Below are positions 34,454 through 44,109 of a DNA stretch of 64,000 nt, one piece after another. Source of the DNA: Trachythela sp. YZ-2020 (taxonomy: Eukaryota; Cnidaria; Anthozoa; Malacalcyonacea; Clavulariidae); assembly GCA_016169945.1 (NCBI GenBank), contig JADLSH010000194.1:952938-1016937 (forward strand). Reading direction: 5' to 3'. The first letter of the stretch is position 1, and each line of letters begins with the position of its first letter. The notes beneath the pieces were generated by a model. It worked only from the letters and a program-made list of their open reading frames with translations. It did not search any database and was not told the DNA's origin. The position numbers and the translations under genes were made by a program.

Positions 34454-35649
34454 TTGGATTGCAAAATGGATCCCTTCAAAAACTTACTTATCCTCACTGT
34501 TATAGCTGCAAGCGTGCTGCAAATAATGTCTTGTTTGTATGGCCTATCAACTGAATACTACTTATCACGAAGACGGCTTCGGAAAGTGTTATTAACTTCA
34601 AATGGCCTGGTGGTCTTGGTTTCAAAACGAAATCACACTTCCCGAAGAATGGAAAGAAAACTTTCGTATGTTGAAGCAAACGTTTGATATTCTTTGTCGC
34701 GAGGTCGGTCCGTATATTGCACGAAAAAGAACATGCCTTAGGACCCCAATTTCAGTTGAAAAACAGATTGCAGTAACTCTTTACTATTTGTCAGATGGTG
34801 GAAGAATGAGAAAAACAGCAAATGCATTTGGTATTGCACCTTGTACGGTTTCATTAATCGTGAAACGAGTAACACGGGCTATATCAACACACCTAGCTGG
34901 TACATATGTGAACCTTCCTTTAACAGAAGAGGAAGTCACGACATCTGCGGCTAACTTTTTTGCTCTTTACGGCTTCCCCCAGTGTATAGGTGCAGTTGAT
35001 GGAACGCATATTCCAATAAGAAAACTGAATGAAGACCTAACATCTTTTATTAACAGAAAAGGGTATCATAGCCTTAACGTTCAGGCTTGTGTGGATTATA
35101 CACTGTTTTTTTGATGTCGTAATAAAATGGCCTGGTAGTATACACGATGCACGTGTGTTTGGCAACTCAACAATAAATACGAAGTTAAGGGATGGGGTCA
35201 TACCACCTTGTAAGAAAACTATTGTTGATGGTGAACAAGCTGTGTTAATATGCATTCTTGGTGATCCTGCTTACCCACTACTGCCGTATTTGATGAAAGA
35301 GTTTGCAAAAGGTGGTAGCACCCCTCAAGAGCAATTCTTTGGTTACCGACTATCATCCGCGAGGATGGTTGTTGAATGTGCTTTTGGTAGACTGAAAGCA
35401 CGGTTTGGTATTCTGCGATGGCTCATGGATTTAAAGTTGGACAGTATTATAACAACAATCCATGCTTGTTTTATTTTAAATAATTTTTGTGAAATACACA
35501 ATGAAACAGTTTGTGATGAACTTATAAGGGCAGTTCACATGTATGACCAGGAGTTTCAACCTCCATGCAATGCTGCTGATGCAGTGGTTCATAACAATGA
35601 AAGGGGTGGAAAAGCAACCAGGAATGTTTTCATGAAGTACTTTGAATGA
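34454..35649 (+). pseudogene. Harbinger DDE transposase, two frameshifts
   Basis: The N-terminal frame (MDPFKNLLILTVIAASVL, then STEYYLSRRRLRKV) slips near 34597 into frame 34602-35114: LPEEWKENFRMLKQTFDILC, SVEKQIAVTLYYLSDGGRMR, NAFGIAPCTVSLIVKRVT and IGAVDGTHIPI (first catalytic Asp). A one-base slip in a T7 run at about 35105-35112 leads into frame 35089-35649: [11 protein letters not shown] (second Asp), [15 protein letters not shown] and [16 protein letters not shown] (catalytic Glu). All three catalytic residues are present; only the slips disable it. Confidence 0.9.
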
Positions 35650-35929
35650 AATATTCATAATTGTCATAGTGCCTCAAACATTGCCAAAACATGCAAATAA
35701 AATGGGTCATTCCATAACAAAATCCACACTCCCCCATGGATGAAATTTCTGCATTCCAGAGGGGAGGTGGAGAAAAAATTGTTTCTGGATAGTAAGTGTA
35801 CAAGGATATCCGAATATGGTAGGAGGGTTAATTTTCATCATGAGAGAGCTATGGATGTTTCTGGAATGACCCATTGATGAAAAACTGTCAAAATTAAGCA
35901 CCAAAGGAAATATGTCAGGTATATAGCTA

Positions 35930-37749
35930 CAATCCTGGACATAACTTGTTAATAAAATTCCAAGGTGCGTCTGTCAGAGTATAAATTGTACTATAATTTC
36001 TGTATCTGACCTTGGATATCCCCCCTTCCCCCTTGACAATGTTATTATGTTGCGTTTTAAATCTGGGGATAATAGCAACATTGGTTGGGGGAGAGGGGGG
36101 CGAAAGCCTAATGAAGTTGGTCGAATGTGTGTTCCGGAAAATTTAAGCAATTTTATCAACTGTTATATCCACGATTGTCTGTGATACATTACAGTTTTCG
36201 AAGTGACACGCAATCAGTTACCGATAATCTTAAGGTTTCAAATGATGTTAACCCTTAAGTTTTTTAACTATTTTTAATGTTTAAGCAGAGGTAATGCAGA
36301 GAAAGACTATATATGTTAATTTGTCAAAATATTGCTCACGAGCGTCTTTAGTGCAAGTACATGCGTATGCAGTACATAAACCTAAAGGTTAAAAAAACTT
36401 TGTTAGAAAATGTATCAGAAGAATTTAATACATGTCTTTTGCAGTTAATTGGGATGCTTTGTAAAAATAAAGTGAACATCAATCGCAGTTTGGGGCGAAT
36501 AAGACCTACTGGTATCCAGTGGCGCCGAACGGTTAACCACAGTTAACTCACGGTTAACCAAAGCAATAATGAGAAATGTTGACTTTGTTGCGATAAATGT
36601 GCCTGCATTTTAGCATATTGTGCTGTTTCTAAACATAGTGTTAACCATCGGAAAGAATCAAGTGTTCACAAATATGAATTGTTCAGAACTACGACAGTTA
36701 ACCACTGTAATTTCAATAACTAAAGACTCAATTATTTTTACAAAATAGTGGTTAACCGTTGGAATACGCGAATGGTAACAGTAATTGCTCCTAAAACGTT
36801 TCTTAAGGGTTCCTTTATATCTAATAAAAGAATCAAGTCCAAAAAGGTGAAAATTAATAACATTGCTTCAAATATAATTAAGATTTAGCTATGGTTAACC
36901 GTGCGGTTAACCGTCAAGTTATTATCCATTGAGTCTCAATCAAGTGCGCATCATATTACATTCGACTTTGCTACTGATATATGTTCGCACACACTCAAAT
37001 ATCCTAAGTTATTCGAATTGATAATGCACTAGTACGTAGCAAGTTCTGTTTTATATCCTATAAATGCTTTTAAACTCTCGCTGTAAAAACTAAGACATGG
37101 TGATTTCGACCAACATTTAACAGGCCTATAATGCAAATTACTTCAGTTTCCTGTCAGCAATGTCGGACAAAATGCTTAAAATTGACTTTAAATTATAGTG
37201 GCTTACACTGAAATATGATAATTGCCAAATAAGGACAGATCATACATTCTATGTAGGATATTGGCAATAGTTACCGTGCATGCTCATTACCTTGACAGTA
37301 GAATTGTTAAGCGTGATATTAATTGCAACAGTCAATTTCGCGTATTATATGTTTATGCAACACTTAAGAAATAAATAATCGCACAATCCCTTTTAAATCT
37401 TTAAAACACGGTCTGTTTTATAACAATCTAATGCTTAGCAGAGTAATTCAGACAATATAACCCTGCATATTCTTGCTATTTCAAGGTCCGTTCTCAGACA
37501 ATCCTGGACATAACTTGTTAATAAAATTCCAAGGTGCGTCTGTCAGAGTATAAATTGTACTATAATTTATGTATCTGACCTTGGATATCCCCCCTTCCCC
37601 CTTGACAATGTTGTTATGTTGCGTTTTAAGTCTGGGGATAATAATAGCAACATTGGTTGGGGGAGAGGGGGGCGAAAGCCTAATGAAGTTGGTCGAATGT
37701 GTGTTCCGGAAAATTTAAGCAATTTTATCAACTGTTATGTCCACGATTG
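35930..37749. mobile_element. composite element: two direct 250-bp MITE copies around 1.3 kb, TA-flanked
   Basis: Two nearly identical copies (35930-36177 and 37499-37749) lie in the same orientation. Each has its own inverted ends (CAATCCTGGACATAACTTGT and, reversed, CAATCGTGGACATAACAGTT). TA is found immediately left of copy 1 (35928-35929) and right of copy 2 (37750-37751) but not at the two inner edges, as if the whole 1.82 kb was inserted as one unit. The 1.3-kb middle is non-coding. An LTR reading is unlikely because each copy has inverted ends. Confidence 0.65.
36530..36925. repeat. cluster of GGTTAAC/GTTAACC words
   Basis: GGTTAACC or a one-end variant occurs about eight times in 400 bp (for example ACGGTTAACCACAGTTAACT near 36528, GTGGTTAACCGTTGG near 36750, GGTTAACCGTGCGGTTAACC near 36893). 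It is in the middle of the composite element and may be subterminal sequence of another repeat. Confidence 0.5.
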
Positions 37750-38040
37750 TAGAAGGATCTGAAAAACTCTGACCATTTAATTAGTAGATCCACACTCAAA
37801 CAATCCAAAATGTTAAGGAACAATCACATCTTATTTCTGGGATATAATATTGACAATAAGAATACAACCACAAATGGTCTAACAATACTTCTTGAAAACT
37901 GAAAGGGTTTGTATATAAAACAATGAACATGAATGTATAAACTTACTATAAGTGTAACACCTAAACACAATTCCTTTTGGCTAAAATGTTTTGTTATTGT
38001 TCAATACTAATAAATGATAGTTTGGTATTGTTTTATCAAT

Positions 38041-39396
38041 CACTATCTGGATTACCAGCAGGACTAGGCTGACTAGCATTTGAAGTGTTAAAGCAATTGG
38101 ATGGAAAATATTCATCAGTCAGAAATTTAGCAATCTTTACTCTTCTGTCAGTTGCATTTTGTGGCCCATCCTTTTTACTCTGTTGATTATTCTTATCTTG
38201 GGGAAGGTGTGAACTTTAATCAATTTCACCTGAAATAACATAAATATGTCTAATTAACTATGCTTTTTATACCTAATACAAATGTTCCTGAAGTTGGCCG
38301 GGTGACAACCTGTCCACAGTATTAATAGATGCATGGGTAAACCTTGTTTACATAATTTGATATATTTTGCCTTCCAAGAATGTGTGGAAATGCTTTTTTG
38401 AAAGCTTTAACACATGTAAAATGTTTTATTAACTTTGCTTGCATAATTAGACTATACAAAATAAGTTGCCCGTCCATTCCTGGCAAGCGAATTGTATCAA
38501 ATTATGTTAGCTCCCCCACAGAGGAAATTAGAAGTTCACTTACTGTTATCAGAAACAAAGTTTTCTCCCCTCTCCCTTCGGACAGCCGAAATGTCCTCAT
38601 AGGGAGAGTGTGGATCATTCCTGGACTGACCCATCACAAATTTTGTATTAAAATATTATTTTATAAAACCACTTTTGTTATTCTTATCTCCAAATTATTG
38701 ACACACTGGGTTCACATTAGGCTCAGTCCCAGCCGGCGGGTTCAGACTTTGGAGTGGTGGCCACTCACACCACAGAACCTCCACAGAGGGAATGGCTGAA
38801 ACCGAGCCTAGGTTCATATATGCGATGTGTCATCTCAAAGATTATGCTATGCACTTCATGAATTCAATGTTGGAGGAACTTCAACAAAAGAATCCCATAA
38901 GAAGGTATTGAATTTGGAGCTTTTTGCCTCCAATGGCCGCCATAACTTTGTCTTTTAATCCTCAAAGGATTTATTGCAAACCAAGAATATGCAAACATAG
39001 TAACAAATGCCATATTACCACATAAGTTTCCTTTTTATTTACTTAATTTATCATCAATATCATTGAATAGTCGGCTATAAAAAGCAGCAAAACGTAGTGA
39101 ATTTAACTAAATTGTTTTACTGTACCTTCAATGCTTTTTGTCAAAGGGGCCCCTGCCCATATGTCGTGGCATAAATCATAATATGTCATCACAACTCTTC
39201 CGCCCCCGCTTCGTTTCCCGCTGTCGATTGCCTTCTTAAAATTATTTCGAATTGTCTTCAGCTTTGCTGCAATTCGTTCTTTTGTTATTTTTTCCAGGGA
39301 GTTTGACTTCACGCTTTCCCAGTCTGTTCCTGCTTCAAGGAGCAGTTCGATTTCGGCGTCAGTCCACGAAAATGCCTCTGTTTTTTGCTTTGACAT
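38041..39396 (-). pseudogene. Harbinger Myb/SANT-like DNA-binding protein
   Basis: Exon-like frame 39396-39103 reads MSKQKTEAFSWTDAEIELLL, then TDWESVKSNSLEKITKERIA, LKTIRNNFKKAIDSGKRSGG and YYDLCHDIWAGAPLTKSIEG, a trihelix/Myb-type domain as in the second Harbinger protein, which binds subterminal DNA and brings the transposase to the nucleus. A second piece about 1 kb downstream, 38230-38041 (KKDGPQNATDRRVKIAKFLT, then CFNTSNASQPSPAGNPDSD and stop), is the likely last exon. It converges with the transposase. The splice sites were not proven. Confidence 0.75.
38697..38838. repeat. small palindromic GC-richer repeat
   Basis: The ends are imperfect inverted repeats (ACACACTGGGTTCACATTAG, then GGCTCAGTCCCAGCC, versus reverse-complement ACACATCGCATATATGAACC, then GGCTCGGTTTCAGCC). 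About 140 bp, within the Harbinger element. No clear duplication was found. Confidence 0.5.
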
Positions 39397-39596
39397 CTTT
39401 GCATAGGTCTTGAACTGATGTAGTGTTTATCCTTCGGCGCTTCGCCCTGGCGCGAATTGCTAAAGTTTCCAAGGCAACGGATAATGATCGGTCATGTTCG
39501 GAGCGGAGAGCTGTAAGTGTAAACACGCTTGCTTTCGTACCGGTTAGAATTAACAATCCGGTATAGAAAGTAATCCGGTATAGTGTAACTGAGGTC

Positions 39597-39626
39597 TTAG
39601 TTTCTTCATATTTTTATTTAGCCATG
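39597..39626 (-). pseudogene. LINE sliver between two insertions (piece 2)
   Basis: Only about 30 bp of the LINE survive here, encoding WLNKNMKKL on the minus strand. The Harbinger TSD (TTA, 39597-39599) lies at one edge and the element X TSD (ATG, 39624-39626) at the other. It joins piece 1 at SP-W and piece 3 at KKLSHHRDVL. Confidence 0.8.
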
Positions 39627-40088
39627 TAGTCTAGGACCTGTATAGGAGTTGTATGCATTTCATTTGGCACTGGCAATCTCAACTGTTTTAGGGTACTAGT
39701 GATCCAAGGATAGTGCAAAGTTTCACTTTCAAAGGGAAAAATCTATGTCACATTATTTCGACTAGCTGGAGGACAAGCGTGGTCTGTACATGTGTAATGC
39801 ATGCATGTCGCGGCGGTTCATAAAACTGTTGAAATGAAATTATATAGCTATTATATAAAGTCAGCAAACACTGCATGGTTGAATGGAAGTATGTCAAGTT
39901 GTCAAAACTGTAGACAGCCAAATACATTTTGTTCAATCCTACATCACAATTTTTTTGAATTCTTTATTTCCCCTTTTAATATTTGTAATCAGTATTTGAC
40001 ATCTATAGACTATACCATCGTATAAAATGCATGCATGAACGGCGAGTCATCACTGGCACTATTATAAGAAATAATAAAACGCTAATAG

Positions 40089-40119
<31 letters not shown>

Positions 40120-40123
40120 AAAT

Positions 40124-40167
40124 CTGCAGACTTGCATGTTTCGCCGTTCAACGGCTCGTCAGTGCAG
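40124..40167 (-). ncRNA. type I hammerhead ribozyme, complete core
   Basis: On the minus strand: stem I 5' strand CTGCA, then CTGACGA, stem II GCC-loop-GGC, GAAAC, a minimal stem III (AC/GT around ATGCAA), then C at the cleavage site and TGCAG closing stem I. All conserved core bases are present. Predicted cleavage falls after the GTC, between 40129 and 40128. A two-base-pair stem III is typical of metazoan retrozyme/Penelope hammerheads, which are thought to work best as dimers. Confidence 0.75.
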
Positions 40168-40566
40168 CTTGTAACACAGTCTAGATGCGAGTGACCATAC
40201 TCTTGCCCTCACCAAGCGCATGTGGTACAATACTCAGACACATGCGCATCCAGACATGCGTGAAGTGTCTTGGGGCCAGAGTCCTCAAACGACCACAAGG
40301 GAAGTGAGCTTTTGCATTATAGCTATATAGATTTGACTATATACGCTCCTTCACTTGTGTTGTTGAGCACTCTGTGAGGTTAATTGGTGGCTATAAGCGA
40401 TAATGCAAAAGCTCACTTCCATTGTGGTCGTTTGAGCACTCTGGCCCCAAGACACTTCACGCATGTCTGGATGCGCATGTGTCTGAGTATTGTACCACAT
40501 GCGCTTGGGAGAGCAAGCGTATGGTGTATAAATACGAAGTCACTCGCATCTAGATTGCGTTACAAG

Positions 40567-40595
40567 CTGCACTGACGAGCCATTGAACGGCGAAA
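40567..40595 (+). ncRNA. hammerhead core lacking stem III and cleavage site
   Basis: Mirror copy of the previous ribozyme: CTGCA, CTGACGA, GCC-ATTGAAC-GGC, GAAA, but then directly TTTGACTATA. The 16 bp that form stem III and the cleavage site in the other arm are deleted, so this copy should not cleave itself. Confidence 0.65.
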
Positions 40596-40709
40596 TTTGA
40601 CTATATATATATATATATACACATACGTGTAGGTTTAGGTCTACGAAACGCAAAGAGTGCTCGACAACATATAGTTAGAGCAAATTATAGTTTTTCGCTT
40701 ACCTCAAAA

Positions 40710-40763
40710 CTTGTCTGCAACAGGCTGTTTCATCTGTAAAAGAATCATCAGGCAGTTTACAAG
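40710..40763 (-). ncRNA. hammerhead ribozyme of Penelope-like copy (left)
   Basis: Minus-strand copy of the fold at 42621-42674: outer stem CTTGT/ACAAG, inner stem I CTGC/GCAG, CTGATGA, stem II TCT/AGA with a T-T mismatch at its base, GAAAC, stem III AC/GT, cleavage after GTT. It lies downstream of the GIY-YIG frame, where Penelope pLTR ribozymes are found. Confidence 0.7.
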
Positions 40764-40783
40764 TATCGAAAAGAAATGACCGC

Positions 40784-41635
40784 TTATATGCTTCCTGCCG
40801 GGGCGTGGGAGTGTGTGTGGGAGACAATGTGTGCATGCATGGCTTTGTTTGCGTTGTTTACGCGAAATTTGTTACGATGACGACATCGTGAAATTATTTC
40901 AGCTCTTTTGTTGAGTAAACAATCCTTGTTTTTTTCTTTCAAAATACAAAATTTTTCTTCTAAACATAAATTGCATCGTTTTGATCCTCCCGTATACGAA
41001 ATAGAATGTTTTAAAATTTGCCAATTAAAACTGAAATCCTTATTGTTTTCTTTCAATGTCCAAATATATTTCGAAAGTTCCGTGTCATTTGCATGCTTTT
41101 TATGCTGAAAAGATTTAGTGTGGTTGGCCAATCGCTCTTTGAATGTGGTTGCAGTCATGCCAATGTAATTTTTGATCGTGTTTGTGTTGCTTACTGTGAC
41201 TGTTGCTTTATATACTATGTCCCTAGTCATGCATTGTTTTTGAAGCGGGCAAATGGTGTTTTTTCTACAACTGCAATTGGTAGTGTCCCTCTCCTGTGGC
41301 TTGTTATTTCTAGATATGCGTGCATTGTGTTTAGTGATTACTGACTTAATATTGTTCATGCAGCTATAGCTTACTTTAACTGTATTTCTGTTAAAAATTT
41401 TATGTAGCTTGTGGTGCGGTGGAAAATGCTTGTCAATTAGACTAAGGAAATTATGTCCCATGTTTGTGCTAATACTCTTGCTAAATGGTGGGTTGAACCA
41501 AATGATGTTGCGTTGCCTATTCCTGCGTTGTTTTTGCGGTGTGTGCTGAGTGTAGCTAAGTTCATGATTAAAGTTGCTATGCCTAAGTGCGTTCTGATAT
41601 ATGGGTGCAGATTCCTGAAAAGTTTGCTCATCCAC
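40784..41635 (-). CDS. Penelope-like C-terminal GIY-YIG endonuclease region, open
   Basis: A 283-codon open frame. N-terminal part [20 protein letters not shown] and [20 protein letters not shown] is the linker after the RT. A Cys motif CSCRKNTICPLQKQC precedes the GIY-YIG domain (IVYKATVT ... NYIGMT ... FKERLANHTKSF). This nuclease nicks target DNA for Penelope-like elements. The RT itself is absent because the copy is cut at the central palindrome, so it starts mid-protein (the Met at 41635 is internal). Open but not a complete gene. Confidence 0.8.
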   Translation of the reverse strand: MDEQTFQESAPIYQNALRHSNFNHELSYTQHTPQKQRRNRQRNIIWFNPPFSKSISTNMGHNFLSLIDKHFPPHHKLHKIFNRNTVKVSYSCMNNIKSVITKHNARISRNNKPQERDTTNCSCRKNTICPLQKQCMTRDIVYKATVTVSNTNTIKNYIGMTATTFKERLANHTKSFQHKKHANDTELSKYIWTLKENNKDFSFNWQILKHSISYTGGSKRCNLCLEEKFCILKEKNKDCLLNKRAEIISRCRHRNKFRVNNANKAMHAHIVSHTHSHAPAGSI

Positions 41636-41685
41636 TTTATGTATAGTGGATCGTCAAGCCCAATGACGATCCACTATACATAAAT

Positions 41686-42600
41686 ATGCACTCTAATCAC
41701 CCACCGAGCATCACAAGGCAACTACCTGCATCAATTAACAAGCGCATCGCACTTCTTTCATCAGATGAGCAAACTTTTCAGGAATCTGCACCCATATATC
41801 AGAACGCACTTAGGCATAGCAACTTTAATCATGAACTTAGCTACACTCAGCACACACACCGCAAAAACAACGCAGGAATAGGCAACGCAACATCATTTGG
41901 TTCAACCCACCATTTAGCAAGAGTATTAGCACAAACATGGGACGTAATTTCCTTAGTCTAATTGACAAGCATTTTCCACCGCACCACAAGCTACATAAAA
42001 TTTTTAACAGAAATACAGTTAAAGTAAGCTATAGCTGCATGAACAATATTAAGTCAGTAATCACTAAACACAATGCACGCATATCTAGAAATAACAAGCC
42101 ACAGGAGAGGGACACTACCAATTGCAGTTGTAGAAAAACACCATTTGCCGCTTCAAAAACAATGCATGACTAGGGACATAGTATACAAAGCAACAGTCAC
42201 AGTAAGCAACACGATCAAAATTACATTGGCATGACTGCAACCACATTCAAAGAGCGATTGGCCAACCACACTAAATCTTTTCAGCATAAAAGCATGCAAA
42301 TGACACGGAACTTTCGAAATATATTTGGACATTGAAAGAAAACAATAAGGATTTCAGTATTAATTGGCAAATTTTAAAACATTCTATTTCGTATACGGGA
42401 GGATCAAAACGATGCAATTTATGTTTAGAAGAAAAATTTTGTATTTTGAAAGAAAAAACAAGGATTGTTTACTCAACAAAAGAGCTGAAATAATTTCACG
42501 ATGTCGTCATCATAACAAATTTCGCGTAAACAATGCAAACAAAGCCATGCATGCACACATTGTCTCCACACACACTCCACGCCCGGCAGGAAGCATATAA
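41686..42600 (+). pseudogene. second Penelope-like C-terminal region, frameshifted
   Basis: Begins SNHPPSITRQLPASINKRIA, the segment just after the RT domain, and repeats the sequence of the minus-strand copy: frame 41686-41961, then 41937-42173 ([17 protein letters not shown]), then 42364-42600. Frameshifts (near 41860, 42150 and 42300) separate them. The mirror copy at 40784-41635 is intact, so the mutations here postdate duplication or were never gene-converted. Confidence 0.75.
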
Positions 42601-42620
42601 GCGGTCATTTCTTTTCGATA

Positions 42621-42674
42621 CTTGTAAACTGCCTGATGATTCTTTTACAGATGAAACAGCCTGTTGCAGACAAG
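42621..42674 (+). ncRNA. hammerhead ribozyme of Penelope-like copy (right)
   Basis: CTTGT-AAA-CTGC (stem I 5'), CTGATGA, TTCT-TTTAC-AGAT (stem II, mismatch at the base), GAAAC, AGCCT loop closed by AC/GT, GTT cleavage triplet, then GCAG-ACAAG completing stem I. Predicted cleavage is between 42665 and 42666. The core bases are conserved. Confidence 0.7.
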
Positions 42675-42691
42675 TTTTGAGGTAAGCGAAA

Positions 42692-42692
<1 letters not shown>

Positions 42693-42746
<54 letters not shown>

Positions 42747-42826
42747 GCTCTAACTATATGTTGTCGAGCACTCTTTGCGTTTCGTAGACCTAAACCTACA
42801 CGTATATATATATATATATATATATA
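42693..42826. repeat. TA microsatellites at the Penelope-like right edge
   Basis: Long (TA)n at about 42693-42742 and a second tract at 42804-42826. Similar tracts flank the left side (40089-40115, 40602-40618). Confidence 0.9.
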
Positions 42827-42829
42827 GGA

Positions 42830-43886
42830 CTGAACAACGAATCAGTTCACATTTTTGTAGTTTTGATATAAGAAAGCGATGGCATATATAATCAATCCAT
42901 ATTGTTTCAATTTTCTCTTTCTTGTCGTTGGCATTGATTTAATGCGGTTTAAATGATGGTGGAATCGTGGCTTCAGGTTTCTTATCTTTTCTCTGAAGTT
43001 CATATTTAAATTGCCATCCTTATTTGGTAGTTTTCCTGTAAGTACTTGGTCAACTCATGGTGACAGTTGACAATATATAGCTGGGATGCAGGTTTAGTCC
43101 ATAATTCAGTACTGGCTTCAAGCATTTTATAAATTGTAACGTAGCCTGCTCGCATACTGTGATCCCGGTAAATTTGAAATTACAATGTCATTCAGACTTG
43201 AAGGCACAATACAGCTTTATATAGGGATTTAAATACATGCACACAATCAAGTGGAACTTAAATATTAAATCTATTTAGTATATATTGTATTTATATATAC
43301 AATACCTTATTAGTTTCGTTTCCATCGAGGTCCTTTTAGAATGGGGGGTCGAACAATTTCTTTTGAATACGATGGTCATATTTCACTAAAAGTTAAAAAA
43401 ATTATTCAGGATAGAACGAATTTTGGTATAAACAATACATGAAGTTTGGGAAAAGTATCTTGGGATATATGGCAAATGAAATATTGCAATATTCAAAAGG
43501 ATGACAAAATTAAGCAAACTCACCTTTTCAAAGCCTTGACGTCACTGCGGGGAAACCTTCTTCTGTCCCTATAAGTTTGGACGTTCACTCCTCCAAAATA
43601 GGAGGGGATGCAAGATCTTCCAGTCAGTCTTACATTGTTTTGATATATCCTAAAATGTTCTGGTAACTTCTGAAAATATTCTGTTATGCATGCTCTGAAA
43701 TGTTCTGATATGTTCTGAAACGGTCTTATACGTTCTATACTTTTATCTTTGTACTGAAGAGATTCCCTTTCTAGCCTGTGGGCATGGTCATCTGTAATTC
43801 GTAACTTTCTAGTGCATTCTCTCTATAGCTACTGAATGCTGGTTTACACGACCAAAGTTTCTGAGATCACAGTATATAGGATTTTT
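42830..43886. other. Helentron 3' non-coding region
   Basis: AT-rich, no frame or family recognised. Confidence 0.5.
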
Positions 43887-44014
43887 GCATAGGGAAATTC
43901 TACGTTTTGAAGGGTTTGTAAGAAATGTTCGAGGAAACTAAACAGTGTTAAACACTGTTTTAGTTCCCTCAAACATGTCTAGCAAATCATGTAAAACGTA
44001 GAATTTACCTATGC
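43887..44014. repeat. 128-bp palindromic MITE
   Basis: Arms GCATAGGGAAATTCTACGTT and the inverted AACGTAGAATTTACCTATGC enclose an inner hairpin GAGGAAACTAAACAGTGTT / AACACTGTTTTAGTTCCCTC. Almost fully self-complementary. No clear duplication was identified. Confidence 0.75.
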
Positions 44015-44109
44015 AAATTTCTTACTGTGAAAATGTGATAGTGAAAACCAACGGTAACTAACTGTTTTAATTCTAATCTATATTTTCATATAACTTTATA
44101 TAACTAGAA

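Larger units (their letters stand above)
34217..39596. mobile_element. PIF/Harbinger transposon, 5.4 kb
   Basis: TIRs GGCCCCAGTTACACTATACC at 34217 and (reverse complement) GACCTCAGTTACACTATACC at 39596, flanked by TTA (34214-34216 and 39597-39599). A further ATACCGGATT word lies inside each end. It carries the two genes expected of the superfamily: a DDE transposase (plus strand) and a Myb/SANT-like protein (minus strand). It is inserted in the LINE between pieces 2 and 3, and itself contains a composite insertion at 35930-37749. Confidence 0.9.
40089..40619. mobile_element. retrozyme-like palindrome between TA microsatellites
   Basis: Arms of about 210 bp (about 40117-40335 and 40392-40602) are inverted copies (AGATGCGAGTGACC versus GTCACTCGCATCTAG; CATGCGCATCCAGACATGCG versus its complement). 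(TA)n tracts sit at 40089-40115 and 40602-40618. Each arm contains a hammerhead core. Roughly 200-bp hammerhead units next to TA tracts resemble metazoan retrozymes, small non-coding elements thought to be mobilised by Penelope-like machinery. Confidence 0.65.
40620..42803. mobile_element. head-to-head pair of truncated Penelope-like elements (2.2-kb palindrome)
   Basis: Two Penelope-like 3' halves face away from a central perfect palindrome (ATGTATAGTGGATCGTCA ... TGACGATCCACTATACAT, about 41638-41684). The arms run to (TA)n tracts at 40602-40618 and 42804-42826. Both outer ends contain a hammerhead and the word CGAGCACTCTTTGCGTTTCG (inverted on the left). The right copy starts about 80 codons further upstream in the protein than the left. 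Inverted or tandem head and tail copies are usual for Penelope-like insertions. Confidence 0.8.

Noticed and set aside
35930..37749. LTR retrotransposon with 250-bp LTRs
   Set aside because: Each copy has its own inverted ends, does not start TG and end CA, and the 1.3-kb interior has no primer-binding site or coding signal.
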